From contig NZ_JXCF01000010.1 in the NCBI RefSeq assembly GCF_000875895.1, positions 1 to 64,000 of the forward strand: 64,000 nucleotides of DNA, given 5' to 3'. The translations under genes were made by a program, and so were the position numbers. Positions within the stretch are counted from its first letter, which is position 1. The number at the start of each line of letters is the position of its first letter. Positions 30,484-40,461 of this stretch are shown one piece after another. The notes beneath the pieces are model-generated. The model was not told where the DNA came from, made no database searches, and saw only the letters and a list, made by a program, of their open reading frames with translations. Source of the DNA: Staphylococcus gallinarum. Lineage in GTDB: Bacteria; Bacillota; Bacilli; Staphylococcales; Staphylococcaceae.

Positions 30484-31245
30484 TTGGCAATACTTTCAAT
30501 TCATTATAAATCAAAAACGATAGGCATGAGTCACCCATTCACGGTGATTTTACCTGAAGACGATAGTCATTTTAGCTCAGCAACACCACCTAAGAAACTA
30601 AAAACATTACTGCTGTTACACGGTTTATCAAGTGATGAAACATCATATACACGTTATACGAGTATTGAACGATATGCTGAAGCGCATCAATTAGCTATCA
30701 TTATGCCTAAAGCAGACCACAGTGGTTATAGTAATATGGCGTTTGGACATAAATATTATGATTATATTTTAGAAGTATTTGATTATGCACATCAAATTCT
30801 GCCTCTTTCAACACAGCGAGAGGATAACTTCATTGCAGGTCATTCGATGGGTGGTTATGGAACGATTAAATATGCATTGACGGAAGGGCATCGATTTAGT
30901 AAGGCTGCACCACTATCTTCTGTATTTAATCCACAACTATTACTTAATATTGATTGGCACGATTTTTCCGGTGAAGCAATTGCGGGAATTGATAAGGAAA
31001 CAGAACAGACAGAACTTGATCCTTATTATTTAGTAGAACAAGTAGGCACAGAGCAGCGAGCTGTACCCGAGTTACTCATTATGTGTGGAACAGAAGATGA
31101 ATTACTAAGTGACAATAAGCAATTTATAAAATGTTTAGATGCGAACCATATTGACTATCATTTTGAAGAAGGACCGGGGAAACATGATTATGAATACTGG
31201 GATAAAGCTATTAAACGCGCAATTGATTGGTTTATGACACCTTAG
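30484..31245 (+). CDS. fphF: FphF-like serine hydrolase/esterase
   Basis: 253-residue alpha/beta hydrolase of the esterase D/S-formylglutathione-hydrolase group, very like the staphylococcal fluorophosphonate-binding hydrolase FphF. Catalytic triad S121 (GHSMGG), D205 (GTEDELLS) and H234 (GKHDYEYW); oxyanion region LLLHGLSSDE. The start is a TTG (MAILSIHY), which matches the known FphF N terminus. It is a cytosolic short-chain acyl esterase. It directly follows opuCD, with a shared terminator at 31376. Confidence 0.88.
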   Translation: MAILSIHYKSKTIGMSHPFTVILPEDDSHFSSATPPKKLKTLLLLHGLSSDETSYTRYTSIERYAEAHQLAIIMPKADHSGYSNMAFGHKYYDYILEVFDYAHQILPLSTQREDNFIAGHSMGGYGTIKYALTEGHRFSKAAPLSSVFNPQLLLNIDWHDFSGEAIAGIDKETEQTELDPYYLVEQVGTEQRAVPELLIMCGTEDELLSDNKQFIKCLDANHIDYHFEEGPGKHDYEYWDKAIKRAIDWFMTP

Positions 31246-31375
31246 TGAAAATTCGACAACGTCATAAATCAAATTTAAAAATATGATTATACCAATACAT
31301 TGATTCATGCGATATTGCACTTTAATCACTATATTTAGTGAGAAGATAGAGTCGTTAAACTTTAAAATATGATTT

Positions 31376-31414
31376 AAAAAACAGCCAATAAAATTCATTT
31401 ATCGGCTGTTTTTT
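31376..31414. terminator. Bidirectional terminator of opuC-fphF and lrgAB
   Basis: Stem AACAGCC-AAT / AT-CGGCTGTT with T6 on the plus strand and A-rich sequence, hence T-rich on the minus strand, on the other side. Lies between convergent operons. Confidence 0.85.
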
Positions 31415-31450
31415 GTGAGTTTTTGTCGAGGTTGCTCACTATAGTTATTC

Positions 31451-32152
31451 TTATAGTAGAACTGTGGCTAAGATAGGTGCAACAATTACGACAATTACCC
31501 CTACAATTACTAGAGAAATCGATGCCATTGAAGCTTCTGTTTCTCCAAATTCTTGAGCTGACGATACACCTAAAGAGTGACCGCTTGTTCCTAATGCTAA
31601 ACCACGAGCAATAGGATTGGTAATATTGAATAGTTTAATTAATTTAGTTCCTAGTGCATATATAATCACACCATTTAAGATAACGGCTAAAGAAGTTAAT
31701 TCCTTAATACCGCCAATGTCTGCTGAAACAGGTAGCGCAATAGCTGTTGTAGCGCCTTGAGGTAACATCGATGCGATAATATCATTAGAAAATTGGAACA
31801 ATCCAGCTATAAGGTAAATACAGATAAGTGCAGCAGTTGTCCCTAAAGTGATACCACCTAAAATTTGAACCCAATATTTTTTCAAAACTTCTCTACGTTT
31901 ATATAAAGGAATAGCAAAACAAATTGTTGCTGGCTCTAAGAAAAAGTTGATAATGTCTCCACCAATTTTATAATTTTCATAATTGATTCCAGTGATTTTT
32001 AGAAATGCAATACCTACAACCATTGATACAAATAACGGTGTGAATAGGAAAAAGCCGTTTGTCTTTTTAAAAAGCATTGTCGCTATGATAAAAGGAATAA
32101 GAGATAATAAAATACCGAAATAGGGTGTGTTAATACCTAAATGTTCAATCAT
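31451..32152 (-). CDS. lrgB: Antiholin-like protein LrgB
   Basis: 233-residue multi-TM LrgB/CidB-family protein, with the conserved [20 protein letters not shown] segment near the C terminus and [17 protein letters not shown] in the middle. With LrgA it restrains murein hydrolase activity and autolysis, and related proteins transport pyruvate under low oxygen. It overlaps lrgA by 4 bases. Confidence 0.94.
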   Translation of the reverse strand: MIEHLGINTPYFGILLSLIPFIIATMLFKKTNGFFLFTPLFVSMVVGIAFLKITGINYENYKIGGDIINFFLEPATICFAIPLYKRREVLKKYWVQILGGITLGTTAALICIYLIAGLFQFSNDIIASMLPQGATTAIALPVSADIGGIKELTSLAVILNGVIIYALGTKLIKLFNITNPIARGLALGTSGHSLGVSSAQEFGETEASMASISLVIVGVIVVIVAPILATVLL

Positions 32153-32586
32153 ATTTTTTCCTCCGCTAATTTATGTTTTTTAACTTTTCTAGGGATAAAG
32201 GATTTTGTAATTAACATTTGAGAGAAAAATCCAGTACATAATAACAATAAAAGTGTTGAGATTATAATTAATAAAATAATGAGTATTGGACTAGAACTTA
32301 ATACACCGAGTGAGTTAATGACTGAGACTCCGGCTGGTACAAATAAGAACCCAATATTATTTGTTAATGTTGTTCCAACTTTTTCTACTTGGCCTAATTT
32401 AACAATGCCCGTACATAATGCGATAAATAATAATACTAAACCGATGACCGAAGCTGGCATAGGGATTGGCATAAAGCTTTCGATAATATTTGAAATAAGT
32501 AAAATAATTGCAATCACTAATGACTGATGGAAAAAGTTGTAAGTCTTTGATGTGTTTTCTGTGGTTTGTTTTTTGTTTGCTTCCAT
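32149..32586 (-). CDS. lrgA: Antiholin-like protein LrgA
   Basis: About 145-residue holin-like membrane protein (four TM segments, charged C terminus [13 protein letters not shown]). The ATG at 32586 is chosen because AGGGGGC precedes it and it gives the usual LrgA length; the longer frame begins upstream in the promoter. It is co-transcribed with lrgB, and its promoter lies in the gap after lytR. Confidence 0.93.
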   Translation of the reverse strand: MEANKKQTTENTSKTYNFFHQSLVIAIILLISNIIESFMPIPMPASVIGLVLLFIALCTGIVKLGQVEKVGTTLTNNIGFLFVPAGVSVINSLGVLSSSPILIILLIIISTLLLLLCTGFFSQMLITKSFIPRKVKKHKLAEEKI

Positions 32587-32617
32587 AGTATAAGCCCCCT
32601 GTATTAATCTTGACTTC

Positions 32618-32708
32618 ATTATAAAATGAAAGCGATTTCTACAGAGGGCTTTTACTGTGAGTTACAAATTGTTTATGCTGAGTTGCATAAATGTCAGGTT
32701 AACTGTCA
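32618..32708 (-). promoter_or_regulatory. lrgAB promoter with cre-like site and LytTR-type half-sites
   Basis: The minus-strand -10 TATAAT is at 32618-32623 and the -35 is poor, as expected for an activated promoter. Between them 32626-32640 reads ATGAAAGCGATTTCT, 14 of 15 matches to the CcpA cre consensus WTGNAARCGNWWWCA. Two LytTR-like half-sites on the minus strand, ACAGTTAAC near 32698-32706 and ACAGTAAAA near 32650-32658, lie upstream. LytR activation of lrgAB is established; these exact sites are inferred. Confidence 0.5.
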
Positions 32709-33461
32709 ATTAAGACCCATTGCTATTTTAAATTGTTTCATGTAAGAACGACTGACTTGTACTTTTAACTGATTTGACATGGTTAATTGATAGGTATAAT
32801 TAAACCAATGTTCTATCGTTTGTATGTGTGATTGATTGATAATTGTAGCGCGATGGACACGCATAAATTGATTACCTGATAGTCTCTTTTCATAATGATT
32901 TAACGGTTCAGTTGTTTGGAAGTCATCTGATTTAGTATGAATGGTAGTAATACCGTTATTAACGGATATGGCTATGATATCAGTATGATTAATGATATGG
33001 ATACGTTCGTCTACTTCAATAGGTAAGGTAGCATGCGTATCGTCTGGTTGGTCGTTTTGTGTAGTTACATTTATCGTTTTTGAATTTGGTTCATGTTGCA
33101 TTGTGAGTGCACTTTCAACTTTACTGAGCGCTTGAGCGATGCGCTGTTGTTCGAAAGGCTTTAAAATATAATCTATTGCATTTAGTTCAAATGCCTTTAC
33201 AGCATATGTGTCATGGGCAGTTGCAAAGATAATAAAGGGTTGACGTTTCATTTTTTTAATTTTTTCGGCTAATGCCAAACCACTCTCATCCATTAAATTA
33301 ATATCGAGAAAGATGACATCATAATCATCATAAAGTAAGAGTTCTAAAGTCTCAGAAATCGTTTCAGATTCATCAATTGTTTCAAAATGACGAATTTCAT
33401 TCAATAAATAACGAAGTTCGTTTCTTGCTAATGGCTCGTCGTCCACTATGATTGCTTTCAT
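32706..33461 (-). CDS. lytR: LytTR-family response regulator
   Basis: 251-residue regulator. Receiver domain (1-120) with phospho-acceptor D53 in VIFLDINL, acid pair DDEP at 7-10, and K-containing [11 protein letters not shown]-binding LytTR domain about 150-250 ([15 protein letters not shown]). It activates lrgAB in response to membrane-potential loss and acetyl phosphate. It overlaps lytS by 4 bases and ends 119 bases before lrgA. Confidence 0.95.
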   Translation of the reverse strand: MKAIIVDDEPLARNELRYLLNEIRHFETIDESETISETLELLLYDDYDVIFLDINLMDESGLALAEKIKKMKRQPFIIFATAHDTYAVKAFELNAIDYILKPFEQQRIAQALSKVESALTMQHEPNSKTINVTTQNDQPDDTHATLPIEVDERIHIINHTDIIAISVNNGITTIHTKSDDFQTTEPLNHYEKRLSGNQFMRVHRATIINQSHIQTIEHWFNYTYQLTMSNQLKVQVSRSYMKQFKIAMGLN

Positions 33462-35215
33462 AAATTTGCCTCCTCAGTTAAATGATAAGGGATAGTATAA
33501 CTGACAATAGTACCAGCATGATTAGATTGAAAATGTAAATTTGCAGTATTGCCAAAAAGACCATCTAAACGTCGATTTAGATTTTCTAGTGCACTTCCAG
33601 TACCAGATTCTGAATTTACAGTTGTCGTCCCAATAATGTTTAATTTATCAGCTGGGATACCTTGGCCATTATCATGTACCGATATATTTAACCCTTTATC
33701 AGTTTGCTTAGCAATAACTTGTATATAGTTATTTGATTTTCTATTTTTAAAGGCATGTTTTACTGCATTTTCTATTAATATCTGTATGGCAAATGGGGGC
33801 ACTAAGGCATTATAGCAATTTCTGTCTATAATAAATTCGACTTCAAAGCGATCTGGATAACGTGCTTGTTCTAATGATAAATAAGCTTTGACTTGTTGTA
33901 ATTCCTTTTCCAGTGAAATGAGATTATTTCGTGCACCTTGCAAATTAGAACGGAAAAATTGACTTAATTGTAATAATAACGTGCGTGCTTTTTCACTATC
34001 AATTCGTACCATTGCTGAAATTGTATTAATGGCATTGAAAAAGAAGTGTGGATTAACTTGTGCTTGCAATGACTTAATTTCTGCATCACGTACAAGTGCA
34101 CTTTGTGTCTCAGCTTCACCCAGCTCTAATTGACTAGAAAAAATATCCGCTAAACCTGTTGCTAATTGTTTGTCAGCATAGGTAACGTCATTGACATTGG
34201 TAAAGTATAGCTTTAATGTGCCAACGACTTTATCCTTAATTCTTAAAGGTACAACGATGGCAGCTTGAAGTGGGCAACCTGGATGGTTGCAGCCAATATC
34301 TTCACTAGAATAAGCTTCTTTAAGCGTTCCAGATTGAATTGCTTCTTTAGACAGATTAGTAATGATTGCCTTTTGTGCGACGTGGTGATCACTTGCGACC
34401 CCAACATGAGTAAGTATATCCTTTCTGTTGGTAATTGCTACGGCAGAAACTTGCATTAAATTAAGTATGATTTCTGCCGCTTTTTTAGCGGATTGTTCAT
34501 TTAAGCCAGAACGGAAATAAGGCAATGTTTGATTGGCTAATTGTAGTACATCATGTGTCTGGATTGCTCTTGTCTCTTCTTCCTTTTTAATTGTAGAAAG
34601 TATAATCGATAAGAAGATAGCTGTACCGATTGAGTTAATTGAAATCATAGGTAAGGCAATTAATTTTACAAGTGTCCAAGCATGTTCTGTATTATTAGAA
34701 AAGATTAGTATACAGAGCATTTGTATAATTTCAGTTGTACCACCAATTAAAGCCCCCTTCAGGATTGTTGGATATCGACGGGCACGTATTGCTTTATGAC
34801 CGAAATAGCCGGAAACTAAGGCAATGACAATTGATGAAATTAAATAGATATATGCATCAGCACCACCTATATAAACACGATAGAGACCGGAAATAATTGC
34901 CACAGCAATAGCGACAAATGGACCGCCAATTAAGCCTGATACGCCAATTGTTAATACACGTGTGTTGGCTAATGATGCGTCAGGAGCAAGATGCTTATAT
35001 ACTGCACCATTAACAACTTGATCTCCTAAAATTTGAACGCCTGTAAAGTTAGACAAGATTGAAAAGCATCCAAAAATGATAATCAATTGCCATTGGGAAT
35101 GACGTTTATCACGTTCATTCATCATTGTTTTAAAATGATTGATATTCATAAGTATATAAGCAATTAAAATAATTAAACCAACGCGTTCCAATAATAAAAT
35201 AAATAAATTAAACAT
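33458..35215 (-). CDS. lytS: Sensor histidine kinase LytS
   Basis: 585 residues: an N-terminal 5TM-LytS sensing domain (about 1-210), a GAF domain (about 225-365) and a His_kinase/HATPase module. The phospho-acceptor is H390 in [12 protein letters not shown], the same number as in S. aureus LytS, and the ATP lid shows HDNGQGIP and [15 protein letters not shown]. It senses collapse of membrane potential and phosphorylates LytR. It is first in lytSR; a TATAAT at 35249-35254 is the likely -10. Confidence 0.95.
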   Translation of the reverse strand: MFNLFILLLERVGLIILIAYILMNINHFKTMMNERDKRHSQWQLIIIFGCFSILSNFTGVQILGDQVVNGAVYKHLAPDASLANTRVLTIGVSGLIGGPFVAIAVAIISGLYRVYIGGADAYIYLISSIVIALVSGYFGHKAIRARRYPTILKGALIGGTTEIIQMLCILIFSNNTEHAWTLVKLIALPMISINSIGTAIFLSIILSTIKKEEETRAIQTHDVLQLANQTLPYFRSGLNEQSAKKAAEIILNLMQVSAVAITNRKDILTHVGVASDHHVAQKAIITNLSKEAIQSGTLKEAYSSEDIGCNHPGCPLQAAIVVPLRIKDKVVGTLKLYFTNVNDVTYADKQLATGLADIFSSQLELGEAETQSALVRDAEIKSLQAQVNPHFFFNAINTISAMVRIDSEKARTLLLQLSQFFRSNLQGARNNLISLEKELQQVKAYLSLEQARYPDRFEVEFIIDRNCYNALVPPFAIQILIENAVKHAFKNRKSNNYIQVIAKQTDKGLNISVHDNGQGIPADKLNIIGTTTVNSESGTGSALENLNRRLDGLFGNTANLHFQSNHAGTIVSYTIPYHLTEEANL

Positions 35216-35651
35216 AGTAACCGCCTTCGAAATTCAGTTTATAGAATTATTATACTAAAGAATAATCAAATCAACATACTCATGCTGACTTAATATCTGG
35301 TGAATAAATAAAAGTTAATATTTCAGAAATTTAATTTAGATAAATTTGCTAATATAAAAGTTTACTTTTACACGATAAGAGCTAGTTTTTAGCTTTTGTA
35401 TTTTTAAAGTGGTAATGTAGATATATTGGTTTAAAATAATAAACATAATTCGAAGTAATTTGAGTTAGATTTAATAGCATTTTACTTTTATTGTTTTGTT
35501 AAACCTTATTATATTTTTATAGGAATCATTTTGAAATAGATATAGACTTTTTTAGAAGGAATACGTATTGGTATGAACTTTAAAGGCGTGTATATCCATT
35601 TTGAAATGTATGTCCTTGAATCACTCGGATATATTAGGAGGAAATTGAATT
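35216..35651. other. Divergent region between lytS and the NorB/NorC-like gene
   Basis: Holds the lytS -10 (minus strand, 35249-35254) and a CodY-like sequence with 12 of 15 matches at 35318-35332. A weak AGCTA/TAGCT hairpin with T-run lies near 35387-35410, and AGGAGG precedes the start at 35652. I could not place a firm plus-strand promoter. Confidence 0.45.
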
Positions 35652-37043
35652 ATGGAAACATCACAAACCTTTAAAGGAGATAATAAACTTCTTTTTGGGA
35701 TTTTTTTAGGTGTGATAACTTTTTGGTTATTCGCTTCATCATTAGTGAACATTGTACCAGATTTAGAATCATCTTTTGATGCTAACTATGGCACAATTAA
35801 TGTCGCGGTCAGTCTAACGTCACTATTATGTGGATTATTTGTCGTGGGGGCAGGTGGTCTTGCTGATCGTTATGGAAGAGTAAAAATGACTTATATAGGT
35901 TTAATCTTAAGTGTCATTGGTTCATTGATGATTATCATTCCTGGCTTTACATCTTTATTGGTTATCGGTAGAGCAGTACAAGGTTTGTCAGCGGCATTTA
36001 TCATGCCATCAACATTAGCAATTATTAATGAATATTATATTGGACGTGAACGTCAACGTGCTTTAAGTTACTGGTCTATTGGTTCTTGGGGTGGAACAGG
36101 GATCTGTTCATTCTTCGGAGGCATTATGTCAACGTTTATTGGTTGGCGTTCAATATTTATTATCTCTATTATCGTAGCATTGTTAGCGATGTACTTAATC
36201 AAACATACGCCTGAAACAAAAGGTGTACAAACCGAAGTTTCAAAACGTGCTAAATTCGATATTGGAGGATTAGTAATCTTAATCATTTCAATGTTAAGTT
36301 TGAATTTAATTATTACTAAAACTGAGGACTATGGTTTGTTCTCGACAGCTATCATCTCTTTAATTATATTGTTTGTAATTTCGTTAATTGCATTTATTTT
36401 ATTTGAAAATAGAATTAAAAATCCATTAATCGATTTCAAGTTATTTAAACATAAAGGTTATAGTGGCGCTGTCGTATCGAACTTCTTGCTCAATGCAGTT
36501 GCCGGTACGTTAATCGTTGCAAATACCTATTTCCAATCTGGGTTACACTTTAGTTCATTCCAATCAGGTGTAATGACAATTACTTACCTGATTGCAGTAC
36601 TAGTAATGATAAGAGTTGGTGAGAAAATACTGCAATCCGTTGGTCCTAAACGACCAATGTTAATCGGTGCTGCTTTAAATGCTTTAGGTATCGTTATGAT
36701 ATCACTTACATTTTTACCAACAGTACCATATGTCATTATGTGTGTGTTAGGTTATCTTGTTTACGGTGTAGGTCTAGGATTATATGCCACACCTTCAACA
36801 GATACAGCAGTTTCAACAGCTCCTGAAGATAAAGTAGGAGTTGCATCAGGTGTTTATAAGATGGCTTCATCTTTAGGTAACTCATTTGGTGTTGCAATTT
36901 CAGGGTCATTATTCAGTGTAATGACTGCAGTTTATAATATTCATATCGGTGCAATGTACGGATTACTATTTAATGCTGCATTAGCAATTATTGCATTTAT
37001 TGCTGTTTATTTATTAGTACCAAAAAGTCAGTATAATAATTAA
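35652..37043 (+). CDS. NorB/NorC-like MFS multidrug efflux pump
   Basis: 463-residue DHA2-family (14-TM) drug:proton antiporter. Its length and many segments (NNKLL-type start, GITFWLFA-type TM1, ALSYWSIGSWGG, TPETKG, GLGLYATPSTDTA) match staphylococcal NorB and NorC, which export quinolones, tetracycline and disinfectants. I cannot say which of the two is the ortholog. The next gene is a drug-sensing-type MerR regulator, which may control it. Confidence 0.85.
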   Translation: METSQTFKGDNKLLFGIFLGVITFWLFASSLVNIVPDLESSFDANYGTINVAVSLTSLLCGLFVVGAGGLADRYGRVKMTYIGLILSVIGSLMIIIPGFTSLLVIGRAVQGLSAAFIMPSTLAIINEYYIGRERQRALSYWSIGSWGGTGICSFFGGIMSTFIGWRSIFIISIIVALLAMYLIKHTPETKGVQTEVSKRAKFDIGGLVILIISMLSLNLIITKTEDYGLFSTAIISLIILFVISLIAFILFENRIKNPLIDFKLFKHKGYSGAVVSNFLLNAVAGTLIVANTYFQSGLHFSSFQSGVMTITYLIAVLVMIRVGEKILQSVGPKRPMLIGAALNALGIVMISLTFLPTVPYVIMCVLGYLVYGVGLGLYATPSTDTAVSTAPEDKVGVASGVYKMASSLGNSFGVAISGSLFSVMTAVYNIHIGAMYGLLFNAALAIIAFIAVYLLVPKSQYNN

Positions 37044-37065
37044 TACGAAATAAGGCATAATGGAG

Positions 37066-37107
37066 AGGCTTGAATTAGACAAAACGTTTAATTCAAGTCT
37101 TTTTTTG
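37066..37107 (+). terminator. Terminator of the NorB/NorC-like gene
   Basis: Stem CTTGAATTA/TAATTCAAG extended by G-U pairing, followed by T7. Confidence 0.85.
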
Positions 37108-37135
37108 TTATATAAATAAAGAATTGATTTTCCAC

Positions 37136-37166
37136 TTGAGGTTAACCTTACGTTAGGGACTAATAT
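37136..37166 (+). promoter_or_regulatory. MerR-type promoter with 19-bp spacer
   Basis: -35 TTGAGG (37136-37141) and -10 TAATAT (37161-37166) are separated by 19 bases, the long spacer that MerR proteins untwist. The spacer is dyad-rich (AGGTTAACCT and CCTTACGTTAGG). It lies directly before the MerR gene and suggests autoregulation. Confidence 0.65.
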
Positions 37167-37189
37167 CGTATATAACAAGGAGGGAAAGT

Positions 37190-37954
37190 ATGGAATATAC
37201 AATCAGTCAGTTAGCAACATTATCAAACGTAACGACACGTACTTTGAGATATTACGATCAAATAGGATTGCTTAAACCTAGTTATATTAATGATTCTGGC
37301 TACCGTATTTATACCAGTGAAGAAGTTGATAAATTACAACAGATTGTATTCTTTCGGGAACAAGATGTCAGCATTGCAGATATTAAGCATATTTTAACGG
37401 CATCACAATTTAATCAAATTGCAGCATTAAATCATCATGTTGTTAAGTTAAAGGAAAAAAGAAATAGAATTGAAAATATTATAAAAACTGTGGAAAAAAC
37501 AATTGCTAGTAAAAAAGGAGAATTAGAGATGACAGATCGAGAAAAATTTGAAGGTTTTAAAGCGCAAGTCATACGCAATAATGAAGAAAACTATGGTGCA
37601 CAAATTAGAAAAGATTACGGTGATGAAACAATTGATAATAGCAATTATAAATTTCAATCGATGACCAAAGAGGATTATCAAGCATTTAAATGTTTAGAAC
37701 AAGAAATTATTGAGTTGTTGATTGAGGCAACTTATATAGGGAATCCATCTTCACCATTAGCAAAACAATTGGTTACGAAACATAAGCAATGGTTAATGTA
37801 CACCTGGAACGATTATACAGAAGAAGCACACGCCGGATTAGCAGAAATATATATTACGGATGATTCATTTTCGCATTATTACAATCAACATATAGAAGGA
37901 GGGGCACAATTTTTAAGAGATGCCATTATGCATTATCTTGGTAAAGAAACATAG
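37190..37954 (+). CDS. MerR-family regulator with TipAS ligand domain
   Basis: 254 residues. The N-terminal MerR helix-turn-helix (YTISQLATLSNVTTRTLRYYDQIGLL, 3-28) is followed by a dimerisation coiled coil (about 75-115) and a TipAS-type drug-binding domain (about 120-250; HKQWLMYTWNDYTEEAHAGLAEIY). TipA proteins bind thiopeptide antibiotics and Mta activates efflux genes. The long-spacer promoter upstream fits activator function. Targets may include the upstream pump. Confidence 0.88.
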   Translation: MEYTISQLATLSNVTTRTLRYYDQIGLLKPSYINDSGYRIYTSEEVDKLQQIVFFREQDVSIADIKHILTASQFNQIAALNHHVVKLKEKRNRIENIIKTVEKTIASKKGELEMTDREKFEGFKAQVIRNNEENYGAQIRKDYGDETIDNSNYKFQSMTKEDYQAFKCLEQEIIELLIEATYIGNPSSPLAKQLVTKHKQWLMYTWNDYTEEAHAGLAEIYITDDSFSHYYNQHIEGGAQFLRDAIMHYLGKET

Positions 37955-38142
37955 AGTGCAATAACAATCAAATTAAGAAATAAACTGTCATATGTTGAAG
38001 TGAAATGGCATGATATTAAGTGTATTTCTCTATAAACAGCTATTTATAATAAGTGTATATTTTCCACTAAAAAGTTATAATAAATTGCATATGAAAAATA
38101 AACCATATTATAATTAATTAAATGATTATAAGGGGGCTTTGT

Positions 38143-39741
38143 ATGGAGAAGTTATTATGGCAAACATATGAAGAAAGACAGGAATTGTTAACGCGACTGG
38201 TCAATCATCAGACGATTACGCATTCTACAGGAGAAAGGACATTTCCAAGCTTTGTGAAGCAATTACTGTTACAGCTTAATTATTTTCAAGAGCATAAAGA
38301 TCACATTCACTTAGTGCCAACAGAAGATGATAAAGAGGCGGTCTTGGCATTTTATCAAGCTCCAACTTCTAAAAAGACCATCACATTAATCAGTCATTAT
38401 GACACAGTTGGTATAGAGGATTATGGTTCTTTTCAATCAGAAGCTACAAATCCTGAAGCGCTGAAGAAAATATTTCAGCAATATAGTAATTATCTAAGTG
38501 AGGAAGCGGTTGAAGATTTAAATAGTGACACATATCTATTTGGTAGGGGAATTATGGATATGAAAGCTGGCTTAATGCTACATTTGTCATTGATAGAATT
38601 AGCAACTGTAGAACAGTGGGATATTAACTTAGTACTCATTACTGTATCGGATGAAGAAGTGAATTCTTCAGGTATGCGTAAAGCTGTATTAAAATTGGCA
38701 GAATTGACTAAACAATATCAATTAAATATTCAACTTCATTTAAATAGTGAACCAACATTTCAACAGAGTGGCTTAGAAGAAGCACATTATATTTATTCTG
38801 GATCAATAGGAAAGATTATGCCTGGGGTCTTATGCTATGGAAAAGAAACACATGTTGGCAATCCGTTTGAAGGTGTTAGTTCGAATTATATGATGAGTTA
38901 TATTAACCAAGCGATTGAATACAATACAGCATTTAAAGAAACATATGAGCAAGAATCAACACCTGTGCCAGTTTCATTAATATGCAAAGATAATAAACAA
39001 GCATATGATGTACAAACACCATTTAGAACCTTTAGCTTATATAATTTATTTTTATATCAGCGCATGCCAAAGCAAGTATATCGTCAATTTATTGATACAG
39101 TAATTTCAGCAATTGAACGTTGTGAGAACAATTTATTAAATATTTTAGAAACAGAAAGCTTACCATTTGAGACAAAGATAAATGTGTTGACCTATGAACA
39201 ATTATTAGATTATGCAATCAAACAACATGGTAAAGGAAAGGTTCAGCAAATCATTGATGAAGCAATTGGTAAAACGTCTGATTTAAATTTACAGAGTGTT
39301 GCTGTAGTAGATGAATTAATACAACTATGCAGAGATATAACGCCAGCTGTGGTAACATTCTTTGCAACTCCATATTATCCTGCTGTCAATGCATCAGATA
39401 ATCAGCAATTACAAAGTATCATTACACATGTACAGCAGTTGATGTTAACTGAATTTAATCGTACGAGCAATCATGTGCATTACTTTAATGGTATTAGTGA
39501 TTCAAGTTATCTCAAATTTGATGGTGATTTAGAACAGATAGAAGTTTACGAACGTAACGCACCTAACTTTAGACGTACGTATGATATACCATTTTCAGCA
39601 ATTAAAGAGATTAGTGCACCAACATTGTTATGTGGACCAATTGGAAAGGATGCACATAAAGTTAGTGAAAGACTACATAAAGTAAGTGCATTTAAGGAAT
39701 TACCTATAATTTTAAAAAGTATAATAAAACAATATATTTAA
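38143..39741 (+). CDS. rocB: RocB-like M20 peptidase
   Basis: About 532-residue M20-family metallohydrolase. Metal-site segments are SHYDTVG, FGRGIMDMKAGLMLHLSLIE and TVSDEEVNSSGM. The ATG at 38143 is chosen because AAGGGGGC precedes it; the longer start lies inside that site. The long C-terminal part matches the group called arginine utilisation protein RocB in Bacillus, whose reaction is not settled. No arginase or rocA gene is nearby. Confidence 0.8.
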   Translation: MEKLLWQTYEERQELLTRLVNHQTITHSTGERTFPSFVKQLLLQLNYFQEHKDHIHLVPTEDDKEAVLAFYQAPTSKKTITLISHYDTVGIEDYGSFQSEATNPEALKKIFQQYSNYLSEEAVEDLNSDTYLFGRGIMDMKAGLMLHLSLIELATVEQWDINLVLITVSDEEVNSSGMRKAVLKLAELTKQYQLNIQLHLNSEPTFQQSGLEEAHYIYSGSIGKIMPGVLCYGKETHVGNPFEGVSSNYMMSYINQAIEYNTAFKETYEQESTPVPVSLICKDNKQAYDVQTPFRTFSLYNLFLYQRMPKQVYRQFIDTVISAIERCENNLLNILETESLPFETKINVLTYEQLLDYAIKQHGKGKVQQIIDEAIGKTSDLNLQSVAVVDELIQLCRDITPAVVTFFATPYYPAVNASDNQQLQSIITHVQQLMLTEFNRTSNHVHYFNGISDSSYLKFDGDLEQIEVYERNAPNFRRTYDIPFSAIKEISAPTLLCGPIGKDAHKVSERLHKVSAFKELPIILKSIIKQYI

Positions 39742-39852
39742 CCGATTATTTAAAATTTTATTGTGCATGGATTTATGATGAAAAGGGTATGAACAGTAAG
39801 GACAATATCTCGGATATAAAGTTAATGCAAGGAAAAATGGAGTGGTTGTGAA

Positions 39853-40293
39853 ATGTTAGAAGCCTATAAGGATTTTTGGAAAAGATATGTCGACTTTAAA
39901 GGGAAATCCAATCGATTACAGTTTTGGACCCCGGTGTTAATACATATTATAGTTGTATTTGTTGTCGCATTAATTGGTGTAATCAGTTTTATTACCGGTG
40001 CTTTTATTATTAGTGCAATATTGTCAGCACTTGTCGGTATTTTTGGATTGGCAATTATTGTACCGATGATTGCAGTAACATTGCGACGCTTTTATGATGC
40101 AGGTAGGAAGCGTCTTTCTGCAATTATTTTAATTGCATTTTCAGTGCTCATTAATATAACATTTGATATTGTTCAAATTAATAGTGTAGCAATCAGTTTA
40201 AATATTATTGAGTTAATAAGTACAATTTTACTTATTTATGTCACGTTACTACCTTCAAAATCTACTTCAGATGAAGCGTTGAAGTGGCTATAA
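39853..40293 (+). CDS. DUF805 family membrane protein
   Basis: 146 residues with four hydrophobic segments and the DUF805 signature at the N terminus (FKGKSNRLQFW) and after TM2 (VTLRRFYDAGR). A small inner-membrane protein of unknown function. It ends at a strong terminator (40341-40391) and looks monocistronic. Confidence 0.85.
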   Translation: MLEAYKDFWKRYVDFKGKSNRLQFWTPVLIHIIVVFVVALIGVISFITGAFIISAILSALVGIFGLAIIVPMIAVTLRRFYDAGRKRLSAIILIAFSVLINITFDIVQINSVAISLNIIELISTILLIYVTLLPSKSTSDEALKWL

Positions 40294-40340
40294 AATGTAA
40301 CATTTCTATTAAATAATGAAATAGATTATACATTTAATTA

Positions 40341-40391
40341 ATCCCTTTTTCTTATAACAGCTCACTTGTTATAGGAAAAGGGGATTTTTTT
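40341..40391 (+). terminator. Terminator of the DUF805 gene
   Basis: Stem ATCCC-TTTTTC-TATAACA pairs with its complement, GGGAT ending in a T7 run. Confidence 0.9.
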
Positions 40392-40395
40392 ATGA

Positions 40396-40439
40396 AAATG
40401 TCTGAAAATTCAATCTTTATAAGTTTGATAAGTTATACT
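40396..40439 (+). promoter_or_regulatory. CodY-like box and -10 of the DUF969-DUF979-pcp operon
   Basis: 40396-40410 reads AAATGTCTGAAAATT, 13 of 15 matches to the CodY consensus. A -10 TATACT lies at 40434-40439, with a poor -35. CodY control would tie the operon to amino-acid supply. Inferred from pattern only. Confidence 0.45.
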
Positions 40440-40461
40440 GTTTTTAAAGGAGTGTGAAAAA

